Positions 8,726 through 15,829 of a stretch of 35,022 bases of DNA are shown one piece after another (position 1 is the first letter of the stretch; each line of letters begins with the position of its first letter). Where the stretch lies: NCBI RefSeq assembly GCF_900099935.1, contig NZ_FNEK01000054.1, positions 1-35,022 of the forward strand, written 5' to 3'. Made by a program: the position numbers and the translations under genes. Source of the DNA: Aliiruegeria lutimaris (lineage in GTDB: Bacteria; Pseudomonadota; Alphaproteobacteria; Rhodobacterales; Rhodobacteraceae). Under the pieces are notes generated by a model that saw only the letters and a program-made list of their open reading frames with translations, was not told the DNA's origin and did not search any database.

Positions 8726-9865
8726 ATGGCAAACCTGGTTCTTAAAACCCGTCAGGACGTCGAGGACTTTGTGCGCGGCTGCGCGTTCTACGCTACCGGC
8801 GGCGGCGGCTTGCCCGCCAACGGTATCGCCTCGCTGATGAGCGAGATCGAAGCCGGGCGCGACCTCGTCATGACCGACCACGAAGAGCTCGCGGACGACG
8901 CGGTGACGGCATGTCCTTTCCTGATGGGCTCGATTGCGCCGCACACGCCCGAGGTGCTGGCCGAGATGGCTGGGTTCGGCTTCACCGAGTCCGTCAACAC
9001 CGAGAAGGACCGGATGCGCAAGGCGATCGAAGAGCTCGAAGATTACATGGAGATCACGATCGATGCCATCGTGCCCATCGAGTTGGCCGGCGCCAACACC
9101 TCCGCCGCGGTGGCGGCCGCTTCTGAGATGGGCAAGATGGTTCTGAACGGTGACTACACCGGCCGCGCGATCCCCGAGATTCAGCAAACAACGCCCTATC
9201 TGCAGGGCAAGAAGATCACGCCGATTTCTTCCGTCGATGAATGGGGCAATGTCTGTTTCATCAAGGACGCGACGAATTACCGGGTCGCCGAGCGGTTGGG
9301 CAAGCTGATCAGCGCCGGCGCCTATGGCCTTGCCGGGCAGGCCGGGTTCGTATTGAGCGGCAAGGAAGCCAAAGACCTCCTGGTGAAGAACACGATGACT
9401 GAATGCTACGACCTCGGGGGGCTGATCCGCACGGCGCAGGAAGACCGGGCAGACCCGGTTGCGCGGATCCTCGCCTCACTCGGCGGCTGGGAAATCCTGC
9501 GCGGCACGCTGGTCAATATCGATGACGAAGACCGGATCGGGTATTACTGGGGCACACACACGATCGCAGGCTCGGGCGACGACGATGGCCGGGAAGCCAA
9601 GGTCTGGTTCAAGAACGAGCACCACGTGTGCTGGGTGGATGACGAACCGGTCGTAACCAGCCCCGACATTATCGTCATCGTCGAGCGCGCCACCGGTGAG
9701 CCTGTGCCCAACCCGCTGGCCAAGGTCGGGATGGAGGTGTCGATCCTCGCGTTCCCGAGCCGTCCCGAATTCAAGAACCAAAGAGCCATCGACATCCTCG
9801 GCCCCCGGTATTTTGGGTTCGATATCGAGTACCGGCCGGTGGAGGAGACCATGGCGCAGAGCTGA
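8726..9865 (+). CDS. DUF917 family protein (S-methyl-thiohydantoin desulfurase-like)
   Basis: A 379-residue protein recognised as DUF917 from its start (FVRGCAFYATGGGGLP) and overall layout. GAGAAGGAG precedes the ATG. From memory, the family has been renamed after an S-methyl thiohydantoin desulfurase in a pathway degrading an ergothioneine-related compound, and DUF917 genes often neighbour hydantoinase/oxoprolinase genes. No hydantoinase is in this window. As last gene of an operon with a hydantoin-type racemase and an importer, it is the best candidate for the enzyme that acts on the imported compound. Family membership is fairly secure; the reaction here is inference. Confidence 0.82.
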   Translation: MANLVLKTRQDVEDFVRGCAFYATGGGGLPANGIASLMSEIEAGRDLVMTDHEELADDAVTACPFLMGSIAPHTPEVLAEMAGFGFTESVNTEKDRMRKAIEELEDYMEITIDAIVPIELAGANTSAAVAAASEMGKMVLNGDYTGRAIPEIQQTTPYLQGKKITPISSVDEWGNVCFIKDATNYRVAERLGKLISAGAYGLAGQAGFVLSGKEAKDLLVKNTMTECYDLGGLIRTAQEDRADPVARILASLGGWEILRGTLVNIDDEDRIGYYWGTHTIAGSGDDDGREAKVWFKNEHHVCWVDDEPVVTSPDIIVIVERATGEPVPNPLAKVGMEVSILAFPSRPEFKNQRAIDILGPRYFGFDIEYRPVEETMAQS

Positions 9866-10403
9866 AGGGCTCTCGAGCGCACGCAAACGCGGACGATCAA
9901 CTGCCATCAGGCGCAAACGCGAAACGAAACCCGTTTCCAGGCAAGGCGGCCTCGATCGGCCTATGCCCGTCGGTTGTGGCGAAGCCAAGCCCATGCAACC
10001 AGGTGGCCCACGAATGTGCCAAGGCGATCATCTTGCGCGCCACTATGGCGCAGAATGCCAAAGCGAGGCCGAAGTTCGGAACCCCGTCGGGCGCGCACAG
10101 TCGATGTGTCTTGGCGAAGGTCGGTTTTGTCCGCGACCCGGTCATTGCCCGGATGGAAATGCTGCGCTCTGCACGAACGGCCGGAATGACGGGCCGCAGC
10201 GCAGCATGTCAAGGTGGTCGGCAAAGGCCGGTATGGGCCGTTCCCGACGATCTAGGCTTTGCTGCATCAGCACAACGCCTGGATGCTCTGAAGCTCTGGG
10301 ATGCGCAGGAAGCGGCCTCATCGTCGATTGCGCAAATACGGGTCCTGATCCTAGTCAGCGGGCGGCGGGCCACCGCGTTCCGTTCGAACTGGCCGGATGT
10401 GGG
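9866..10403. other. Gene-free stretch of 538 bp with a large inverted repeat
   Basis: Open frames here have compositions unlike proteins and no domains. ATGCTGCGCT (10159-10168) and AGCGCAGCAT (10198-10207) form a perfect 10-bp inverted repeat, and the 29-nt loop contains a further CGGCC/GGCCG pairing. No T-run follows. The stretch separates the transport operon from the first gene of the integrated element, so the left element boundary may lie here, but no duplicate of the dusA 5' end was found. Confidence 0.4.
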
Positions 10404-10715
10404 TCATGCAGATCTCGCCTCCTGTTGGGCGGCGGCGAAGAGATCGGCATCCTCGACGGGGAGACCTTGCTGCCGGCGTTTGATCACCCACTTGAAATAC
10501 AGCTGCTCGGCCTCGCGGAGCGTGTCGTCGGCCACTAGGCCGCTCGTCGTGCAGAAATCGTAGCGTTCCCAGCCGTAGACACTCATGAGCTGCGTTCTGG
10601 CCCAGCGCCCGTAGGCCATGAATGCCAGCGGTTCGAGATTGGGACATGGCCAGCGGTAGCCTTCGCCGAGAACGGTTTCCAATTCGGCTTTCGTGAGTGC
10701 TGGCAAATACGTCAT
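10404..10715 (-). CDS. Hypothetical protein, 103 aa, coupled to the gene before it
   Basis: I do not recognise this protein. It starts MTYLPALTKAELETVLGEGY, is rich in aromatic residues (WPCPNLEPLAFMAYGRWAR, YGWERYDF), and has no signal peptide or membrane segment. Its ATG overlaps the stop of the 157-aa gene (ATGA), so the two are almost certainly co-translated and may work together. Codon use looks coding. The position at the outer edge of the integrated element suggests an accessory or element-specific role, but nothing identifies one. Confidence 0.65.
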   Translation of the reverse strand: MTYLPALTKAELETVLGEGYRWPCPNLEPLAFMAYGRWARTQLMSVYGWERYDFCTTSGLVADDTLREAEQLYFKWVIKRRQQGLPVEDADLFAAAQQEARSA

Positions 10716-11185
10716 TCATATGGCTCTTCGTCTGCCGGGTTTGCCAGCGCATCGGCCAACCAATCGACCGGCGCAGGCCGGATATTGGCCACGGGCGCGC
10801 TCGTCGTGATCGGATCGAACCGGCGGGCCTTGTCCGACCGTGCCCGGAAAGAACGCCATAAACCAAGCAGGCGGTTCTGGAGCCGGTCGAGCGCCGCGAG
10901 ATTCGGTTCGGCGACGCCGTCATCGTTGGTGGGCGCACTCCGGTACAGGCTGTCCTGCGCTTCCGTCGCCAACGAAATTTGGCTTGCGATGCCGACTTCG
11001 AATGTATTCATACCGGGCACCGTGCGCCAAATCTGGATAAAGGTGTCCTGGGCGACGGGGCCGAAGTGCTCGCTCAGCGGCACCGATTGCCACGGAATCG
11101 CCTCGGTCGTGCGGTCTGGCTCCTGCGCCCGTGCGATCTGGGCGCGGGTGCTGTCGGAACGATCTTTTCGAGTGGCTTTCGGCAT
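10712..11185 (-). CDS. Hypothetical protein, 157 aa, first gene of a two-gene unit
   Basis: Unrecognised. A strong ribosome site GGAGG (11191-11195 on the minus strand) lies 5 nt before the ATG at 11185. The N-terminus is basic (MPKATRKDRSDSTRAQIARA), the middle is helical, with DRLQNRLLGLWRSFRARSDKARR near residue 105, and the end is acidic (NPADEEPYE). There is no export signal. It overlaps the following 103-aa gene by 4 nt. A tandem imperfect repeat lies upstream in its probable promoter. The architecture of two small coupled genes with a repeated operator resembles regulatory or toxin-antitoxin-type units, but no known family is seen and I do not assign one. Confidence 0.65.
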   Translation of the reverse strand: MPKATRKDRSDSTRAQIARAQEPDRTTEAIPWQSVPLSEHFGPVAQDTFIQIWRTVPGMNTFEVGIASQISLATEAQDSLYRSAPTNDDGVAEPNLAALDRLQNRLLGLWRSFRARSDKARRFDPITTSAPVANIRPAPVDWLADALANPADEEPYE

Positions 11186-11434
11186 GGATTCCTCCGAATC
11201 GGTGCATTTACGCGTGAATCGGCGCGTATTTGGCCCTCAAGGTAGCACGATATTCAAAGAATGGGAGCAGTTGTGGGAAATTGTTGCGTCAGGCTGGCAG
11301 GGACCAAGCGATCCTCTTTCACGATCCTGCGCGGTGATTGTCCCTTAGTTCCGGGTTTACGTATACCCGCCCCGAGGTAGTATCGGGTGGACCGCATCGA
11401 GCTATCCAGTTCGAACGACAAGTGGAGAGATGGC
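11186..11434. promoter_or_regulatory. Divergent intergenic region with tandem GAATCGG repeats
   Basis: The segment separates the minus-strand 157-aa gene from the plus-strand TolA-like gene. GAATCGGTGCATTT (from 11196) and GAATCGGCGCGTATTT (from 11216) are imperfect direct copies 20 bp apart, about two helical turns, just upstream of the minus-strand ribosome site. They are candidate repressor or activator binding sites for the 157/103-aa pair. Nothing else stands out. Confidence 0.4.
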
Positions 11435-12466
11435 ATGGGGCGTCGGCTTGGGATCGCAACAGCAATTGTCGCAGCAGCACTCGGAACAACAGTAGTTGCC
11501 GACACTTTGTCCGAATTCAAGAGTTCACTCACGGGGTTTTATTGCGTTGGTGACGAGATCGGGGTTGAAGCATTTCTATTTGGAGAAATTTCGGGGGAAC
11601 TGCGGGTTTTTGTTCCAGCTTCGGGATTGGACATAGCAGTTGAAGAAACGAGCAGCGGCTTTCGGATCGTTTTTGCCGAAGGTGTAGCGTTCCTGACTGA
11701 GAACGATGATGGGTGGTTATTTCATGCCTCTACGGAAAGGGGTCCGATTCAGGCCACTTGTCAACATCTGGGCGAAGTGCCTGCATCGATTGCAGACTCG
11801 ATCGTTACAACCTTCGAAGAGTTTTCAACTAGCGAAATCGAGAGTATCGAATTGCGCCTCAATGAAGCACTTAACGATAGAGAACAGGTTCAAAGCCAAC
11901 TGAAAAATTCCTTGGAAAAAATTAAATCCTTCGAGTTAGAGCGGGATGCGACGACCAAGGCACTGAAATTAACTATCTCGGATCAGGAAGCGACTATTGC
12001 GGAAGCTCGGCAAGTCGCCAGCCGTATGAAGTTAATACTCGATGAGATCGATGAAAGCGAAACGCTAGCTGGAAATGCGTTGCTAAAAAGCATTCGATCG
12101 AAGTTACTTGTTCTTGCAATGGAGCTTGATCCATCGATCGAGGTTCCGATCGAGTTCATTGGATATCAGCCTGTCGCTTCCCAATTAAGTATGTGTTGGA
12201 ATGTTGGCTCACTTAGTACTGATGCATTGCGAACGACTGTCAAGCTAGAGGTCGAAATGTACTCCAACACAATGCCGAGGCCCGGGACCGTTCATATGAT
12301 TGGCTCCAGTGGCAGCAACGAAAGCGCTACGCTGCAAGCATTCGAAGCTGCAAGGCGCGCTATAATCCGTTGTGGGGTAGGCGGCTTCGATCTTCCTGAA
12401 GACCAATACGAGAGATGGGAAAAACTGATAGTCACCTTTGGGCCAGAGGGCGTATTTGTCGAATGA
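11435..12466 (+). CDS. Exported coiled-coil protein with TolA/TonB-like C-terminal domain
   Basis: A 343-residue protein. I chose the ATG at 11435 because GGAGAG (11423-11428) lies 6 nt before it and the product begins with a signal peptide (MGRRLGIATAIVAAALG...VVADT). A beta-rich region with two cysteines follows to about residue 115, then a long charged coiled coil (SEIESIELRLNEALNDREQ onward) to about residue 205. The last ~100 residues (CWNVGSLSTDALRTTVKLEV, AFEAARRAIIRC, LPEDQYERWEKL) match the C-terminal domain of Rhodobacterales TolA, a periplasmic domain that binds Pal, TolB, phage g3p and colicins. Unlike TolA it has no N-terminal membrane anchor and no Ala-rich stalk. The gene is clearly more AT-rich than its neighbours, a sign of separate acquisition. 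Confidence 0.75.
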   Translation: MGRRLGIATAIVAAALGTTVVADTLSEFKSSLTGFYCVGDEIGVEAFLFGEISGELRVFVPASGLDIAVEETSSGFRIVFAEGVAFLTENDDGWLFHASTERGPIQATCQHLGEVPASIADSIVTTFEEFSTSEIESIELRLNEALNDREQVQSQLKNSLEKIKSFELERDATTKALKLTISDQEATIAEARQVASRMKLILDEIDESETLAGNALLKSIRSKLLVLAMELDPSIEVPIEFIGYQPVASQLSMCWNVGSLSTDALRTTVKLEVEMYSNTMPRPGTVHMIGSSGSNESATLQAFEAARRAIIRCGVGGFDLPEDQYERWEKLIVTFGPEGVFVE

Positions 12467-12961
12467 GGCCCAACGCATGTTCGGGCGGCAGGCATGTAAC
12501 TCCTTGCTCGGGTTGGGAGGTCAGAAGTGTCACGTCTCTTTTTGGTATTCATTAAGTGAAGCCGGGGCTGCGCATGTAGCACAGGCTCACTGTTCAGGCA
12601 GTGAAGAGGTTTAGCTGCATTCCTTTTCAGGTCGGGTTCCGACTGCGGGAGGCGGGTTTCTGTACCAATGGCGGTATTGAACCCGTACAGGCGCCCGCGT
12701 TCCTTCTCGCTGCATTGGAGCACGTTAACGGAGTCTCGGCATTTTTGTACCAGTAGTGTTCGTCCCCCCTATATATACACTGGTACAGGTACACGCCTTG
12801 TTTTCTTGCTCTTCACGAGGGGGATCGCCCGCCTGTAGGGCGGTTGTCCCTACTCATGAGGAGAGCACCTGAACCAGTGCGTACCAGTACAATACCGATT
12901 CACTGGTACAGAGGTACAAACTACTCGGGAGAAGGAATGCAACTTGACCTGAAAAGGTATG
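12467..12961. other. Gene-free, repeat-rich stretch; candidate replication origin
   Basis: Two convergent genes end here, so the 495 bp is not a promoter for either. It holds four perfect copies of ACTGGTAC: inverted at 12747-12754 and 12881-12888, direct at 12779-12786 and 12902-12909. Each direct copy is followed by AGGTAC (12787-12792, 12912-12917). An AT-rich run ATATATAC precedes the first direct copy. A hairpin (CGCCC...GGGCG) lies at about 12826-12842. A 17-bp inverted repeat brackets most of the region. Iteron-like repeats, AT-rich DNA and adjacent primase and helicase genes together suggest an origin of replication. Confidence 0.5.
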
Positions 12962-12962
12962 C
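12617..12962. repeat. 17-bp inverted repeat bracketing the candidate origin
   Basis: GCATTCCTTTTCAGGTC (12617-12633) and GACCTGAAAAGGTATGC (12946-12962) are inverted copies with one mismatch; the central 12 bp are perfect. They enclose all four ACTGGTAC copies. The right copy touches the ATPase stop codon. They could be binding sites for the element's replication proteins, termini of a small insertion, or a transcription-linked structure. Confidence 0.7.
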
Positions 12963-14365
12963 TACTCCTCCTCGTTTTCGGTAGGTGTCTTACGCTTATT
13001 GAGCATGTCTTGCATCTCCTCAATGCGGCTGGCAGGCACGATACGCTCTACCTTCCGGCGGTTCGTCGATTCCGGGTTTTCCTCGTATACCGCCTTCACG
13101 AGACCATCCGCGAGCATGTCGTCGAGGGTGGACTTCCACTTCCGTTCATCCTTCAGATGCGGCTTCAGTACGTCGCGGATATTTACCCCGGCAGTGCTCT
13201 GCACGCTCTTCTTCACGAACTCATTGGTGAGGCGCTTGTAGACCTTGAGGAACAGCTCGGCGGTGCTCGTTTCGGCCATGCTGGGAGGATTGAACGGAAC
13301 CGCGACCGGAACAGTCTCGATATCGTCGTTTTCACACTCCACCTGCATCAGTTCGACCCGATAGTAGAACACGCGACTACGTCCGATATTCGTCTTGACG
13401 ACAGCGGCCATCTTCAGGTTGTCGAAGGGGCCGCTTTCAGGCGCTGCGTTCCGCCACCTCTTCACGTATTCCGTTGGTACGTCATCCACCATGATAGCGC
13501 ATCTGGACGTGTCCACCAGTTCGCCGCCAAACTTGATATCATCGGCGGTCCTCGGACGATCACCGCCTCCACCCTGACTCTTGCGCACATGGCTGACCAA
13601 GATCACCGCGATATCGAATTCGATTGCGATATCGGCAAGATCCCGCACCAGTCGGTTCATCGTGCTGTTCGACATGTTCACACCGCCCATGAGCGCGGCA
13701 AGGGGATCGATGATCAACACATCGGCATTCGTCGTCCTGATCAGGTCGGTAATGCCGTTGCGCACGGTCCAGTTGATCGCGGTCTCGGACTCTGCCAGCT
13801 CGTCGAAGTAAGTCAGGGACTCAGTCCGATCGAGTTTGAAGAGTCGCCGCAGTTGATCCTTCCCATGCAGCGTGACAGTGCCGGGCTTCGGTATTTCCTC
13901 GATCTCGTTGCGTTGTGCAACGGCTGCACCGGCACGATCGAGCGTATCCTGATCATCCTCGAAGTTCAGAGCCGTCACCTTGAGGCGTTCCTTCACTTCG
14001 AGTCCGAATACCTGCTCGCCCCGTGCAGCCTGCATCGCGATCAGGGCCATCAAGGTCGATTTGCTGACACCCCCGGCCCCGGCAAAGACCGTCACCCGCT
14101 TGCGGGCCACGATATCGCCGATCAGGCGGTTGATTCCGCGCGCAGGCTTCTTCTTCGGGTCGAATGATCTGAAGGCCAGCTCCTCGTCGATCCCGAAATC
14201 CCCGGCATCGGCCAGATTGATCAGGTCTTCGAGCGTAATATCGTCATCATGGCTTTCTTCCGCCACTTCGTCGCTCCCGACCAGCCAAAACGGAGGGCGT
14301 CCCGTATCAGGCTTCCCATCGTTCTCGGCTTCTGGTCCGCCGGTTGTCTCATGCCACTTTGCCAT
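12962..14365 (-). CDS. RecA-like AAA ATPase, RepA/helicase type
   Basis: A 467-residue cytoplasmic ATPase of the phage/plasmid replication class (AAA_25, RepA-like), which probably unwinds DNA at the element's origin. Walker A is GAGGVSKST (near residue 97), Walker B is VLIIDPLAAL, and a following strand has VILVSHVRKS as in RecA/KaiC-like folds. The C-terminal ~100 residues look like a winged-helix region (KWKSTLDDMLADGLVK). I chose the ATG at 14365 (MAKWHETTGG) because GGAG lies 5 nt upstream; the frame is open to 14500. The first ~48 codons overlap the 3' end of the primase gene in another frame. The repeat-rich stretch lies directly downstream. Confidence 0.82.
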   Translation of the reverse strand: MAKWHETTGGPEAENDGKPDTGRPPFWLVGSDEVAEESHDDDITLEDLINLADAGDFGIDEELAFRSFDPKKKPARGINRLIGDIVARKRVTVFAGAGGVSKSTLMALIAMQAARGEQVFGLEVKERLKVTALNFEDDQDTLDRAGAAVAQRNEIEEIPKPGTVTLHGKDQLRRLFKLDRTESLTYFDELAESETAINWTVRNGITDLIRTTNADVLIIDPLAALMGGVNMSNSTMNRLVRDLADIAIEFDIAVILVSHVRKSQGGGGDRPRTADDIKFGGELVDTSRCAIMVDDVPTEYVKRWRNAAPESGPFDNLKMAAVVKTNIGRSRVFYYRVELMQVECENDDIETVPVAVPFNPPSMAETSTAELFLKVYKRLTNEFVKKSVQSTAGVNIRDVLKPHLKDERKWKSTLDDMLADGLVKAVYEENPESTNRRKVERIVPASRIEEMQDMLNKRKTPTENEEE

Positions 14366-15165
14366 TTCTTCTCCGTTCCTCCGTAAAGATGTTTCGGCTG
14401 GACCTGCCTGCTCCATACGTCCCACACGATCAGCAGGTGATCCCCGCCCCTGTGCAGCGAGAAGCCTACTTCCAGCCATTGGTGATAATCGCGTCGCCAT
14501 CCTGCTGGCAGGACAGCAACCATTTCAGCGGCACAGGTGATCTGGTCCTCTTCCGAGAGCTTCCAGAACCATGCATCCGGGTTCACCTTGATCTCTGCCT
14601 TCCTCTCCTCCTCGCGGCGCTCCAGCACGTTCATCATGGTTCGCATGAACGCGCTCGCGGGGAGGATTATCTCATGGCCTGGCAGGACCAGCTCCGTCAC
14701 CGTGATCATGACCCTGTCGGAGCCGTAATAGCCGACCGACTTTGTTTCCCGGTTCCAGAAGCCACCGCTGGGGCGGCCGGCGAGGGTCCTGACACCCGTC
14801 AGGCTCGGGCTGATCTCGGCATATCCTTCATGCCGCTGCAACAGGCTCTGGCCCCGCCTCTGGAGCTTTCCGGCCTCGGCGCATTTGTCGAGATCCCCGG
14901 CAACCATCGCGGAACCCTCGCGAGGCAGGTACCCCAGCACGAGAGCGCCGCTTGAATAGGGGTCGAGGTCGAACAGGTCGTTGTGGCTGTCCCTCCGGTC
15001 CACGGCATCCCGGTAAGTCAGGACCGCGCTTTCGCGTCGATCCACGTTCGTTACGGTCTCGGGATGCTGCGGAATCTTGTCGAGCCGGGGGCCGTTCTCC
15101 TGAAGCCTGAACAGGCCCCAGTTCTTCTCGATACGCGCGGCATCGAATATCGGGCTGGAAATCAT
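14221..15165 (-). CDS. Phage/plasmid primase-like protein (Prim-Pol-like plus PriCT-2)
   Basis: A 314-residue protein probably priming replication of the element. The N-terminal half resembles the Prim-Pol-like domain of phage primases: KNWGLFRLQENGPRLDKIPQ at the start, the metal-binding-type motif AGDLDKC near residue 92, then AEISPSLTGVRTL and NRETKSVGYYGSDR. Residues ~200-290 are a PriCT-2 domain (DYHQWLEVGFSLHRGG, WDVWSRQ, GTEKKWQS, TMGSLIRDAL). Homologues often continue into a helicase; here the helicase is a separate gene in another frame, overlapping by about 145 nt. The ATG at 15165 overlaps the stop of a 28-codon ORF (ATGA). Confidence 0.75.
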   Translation of the reverse strand: MISSPIFDAARIEKNWGLFRLQENGPRLDKIPQHPETVTNVDRRESAVLTYRDAVDRRDSHNDLFDLDPYSSGALVLGYLPREGSAMVAGDLDKCAEAGKLQRRGQSLLQRHEGYAEISPSLTGVRTLAGRPSGGFWNRETKSVGYYGSDRVMITVTELVLPGHEIILPASAFMRTMMNVLERREEERKAEIKVNPDAWFWKLSEEDQITCAAEMVAVLPAGWRRDYHQWLEVGFSLHRGGDHLLIVWDVWSRQVQPKHLYGGTEKKWQSGMRQPADQKPRTMGSLIRDALRFGWSGATKWRKKAMMTILRSKT

Positions 15166-15248
15166 TTCGCGCCCCGCTTGGGCGCGCGACCGCCAACACG
15201 GGCAGATCGGGAGACAACCTCCCGTTTCAGGATTTCGAATTTCGTCAT
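15162..15248 (-). CDS. Small basic peptide ORF, 28 aa, coupled to the primase gene
   Basis: A 28-codon frame, starting MTKFEILKREVV and ending GRAPKRGAK, preceded by AAGGAG about 10 nt before its ATG. Its TGA overlaps the primase ATG (ATGA). The overlap makes it either a genuine micro-protein or a leader whose translation feeds the primase gene. The primase gene has no obvious ribosome site of its own other than sequence inside this ORF, which favours translational coupling. No family is recognised. Confidence 0.4.
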   Translation of the reverse strand: MTKFEILKREVVSRSARVGGRAPKRGAK

Positions 15249-15371
15249 GCGACGACCGCTCCTTTTGTCTTGGTAGAGGAGCCGTCGCCTGCTAGTTCTG
15301 GTTCAGGTAGTTGAAGCGACCTAGCTGGCGACAGCGAATTGGCGGGCGGCGAGTATTCGTCGCCCGTTTCG
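15249..15371 (-). promoter_or_regulatory. Upstream region of the primase unit with GGCGAC/GTCGCC motifs
   Basis: GTCGCC or its complement occurs at 15284-15289, 15327-15332, 15359-15364 and 15375-15380, alternating in orientation, plus a hairpin-forming GGCGGCGAG/TTCGTCGCC. The density is high for about 100 bp and sits before the 28-aa ORF. It may be a regulator's binding cluster. High-GC DNA produces such hexamers by chance more often, so this is tentative. Confidence 0.3.
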
Positions 15372-15764
15372 TCAGGCGACTTCCTCGACCTCGGCCTCGA
15401 CATTGGCCACGATGTTTCGCAGCGTCAGTAAGTCAGCCACGATATTGCCGGTCTGCTCTGCAATGTCCTCGACCAGCTCCCAGCGATACCAGTCTGCACC
15501 GTCATAATGGAACTGAGTCAGCGCCTTGGCGGCTTCGTAGATCGCCGCGCCGAGTTGCCGGTAATCCTCGTCGGGGGTGCCTCCGACCAGTATGTAGTGG
15601 GCTGAAACGATCCCATCGTCGAGGTGCCGCACGGAGACCTGCCTCAATGCCAGGAACGCATCTTTGATGGTGCCGTCATTTGCGTTCCAGACAGCATCCG
15701 CAAAAGGCATGATCGCCTCCCCGGCCTCGCAGGCGGCATTCGCCAGTTGTTTCTTGCTCTTCAT
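15372..15764 (-). CDS. Hypothetical protein, 130 aa
   Basis: Unrecognised. The ATG at 15764 (MKSKKQLANAACEAGEAIM) follows a clear AAGGAG site about 8 nt upstream; an in-frame ATG 33 nt farther up lacks this. The protein is acidic and mostly helical, with no signal peptide or membrane segment (LGAAIYEAAKALTQFHYDGADWYRWELVEDIAEQTGN). It lies between the HNH nuclease gene and the primase gene on the same strand, so it is probably part of the element's replication operon. Its short spacing and orientation fit co-transcription. Confidence 0.7.
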   Translation of the reverse strand: MKSKKQLANAACEAGEAIMPFADAVWNANDGTIKDAFLALRQVSVRHLDDGIVSAHYILVGGTPDEDYRQLGAAIYEAAKALTQFHYDGADWYRWELVEDIAEQTGNIVADLLTLRNIVANVEAEVEEVA

Positions 15765-15829
15765 CGTGAAATCTCCTTTGCGCCGAATGGCCCGCAATCC
15801 CCGGCCGGCGCGAAACCGGGGCGGGAAAG

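Noticed and set aside
10253-10270. TAGGCTTTGCTGCATCAG, resembling the end of an IS5/IS6-type element
   Set aside because: No matching second end and no transposase remnant nearby; too short to call.
10375-10410. Segment near GAACTGGCCGGATG considered as the second dusA attachment copy
   Set aside because: The match to the dusA GACTGGACGGATC stretch is short and imperfect, no better than chance.
9976-10563. 195-codon plus-strand frame in the gene-free stretch
   Set aside because: No domain, no ribosome site, and it runs into the 103-aa gene on the other strand.
12959-14167. 402-codon plus-strand frame opposite the RecA-like ATPase
   Set aside because: The minus strand carries clear Walker motifs; the plus frame has no domain and is a shadow.
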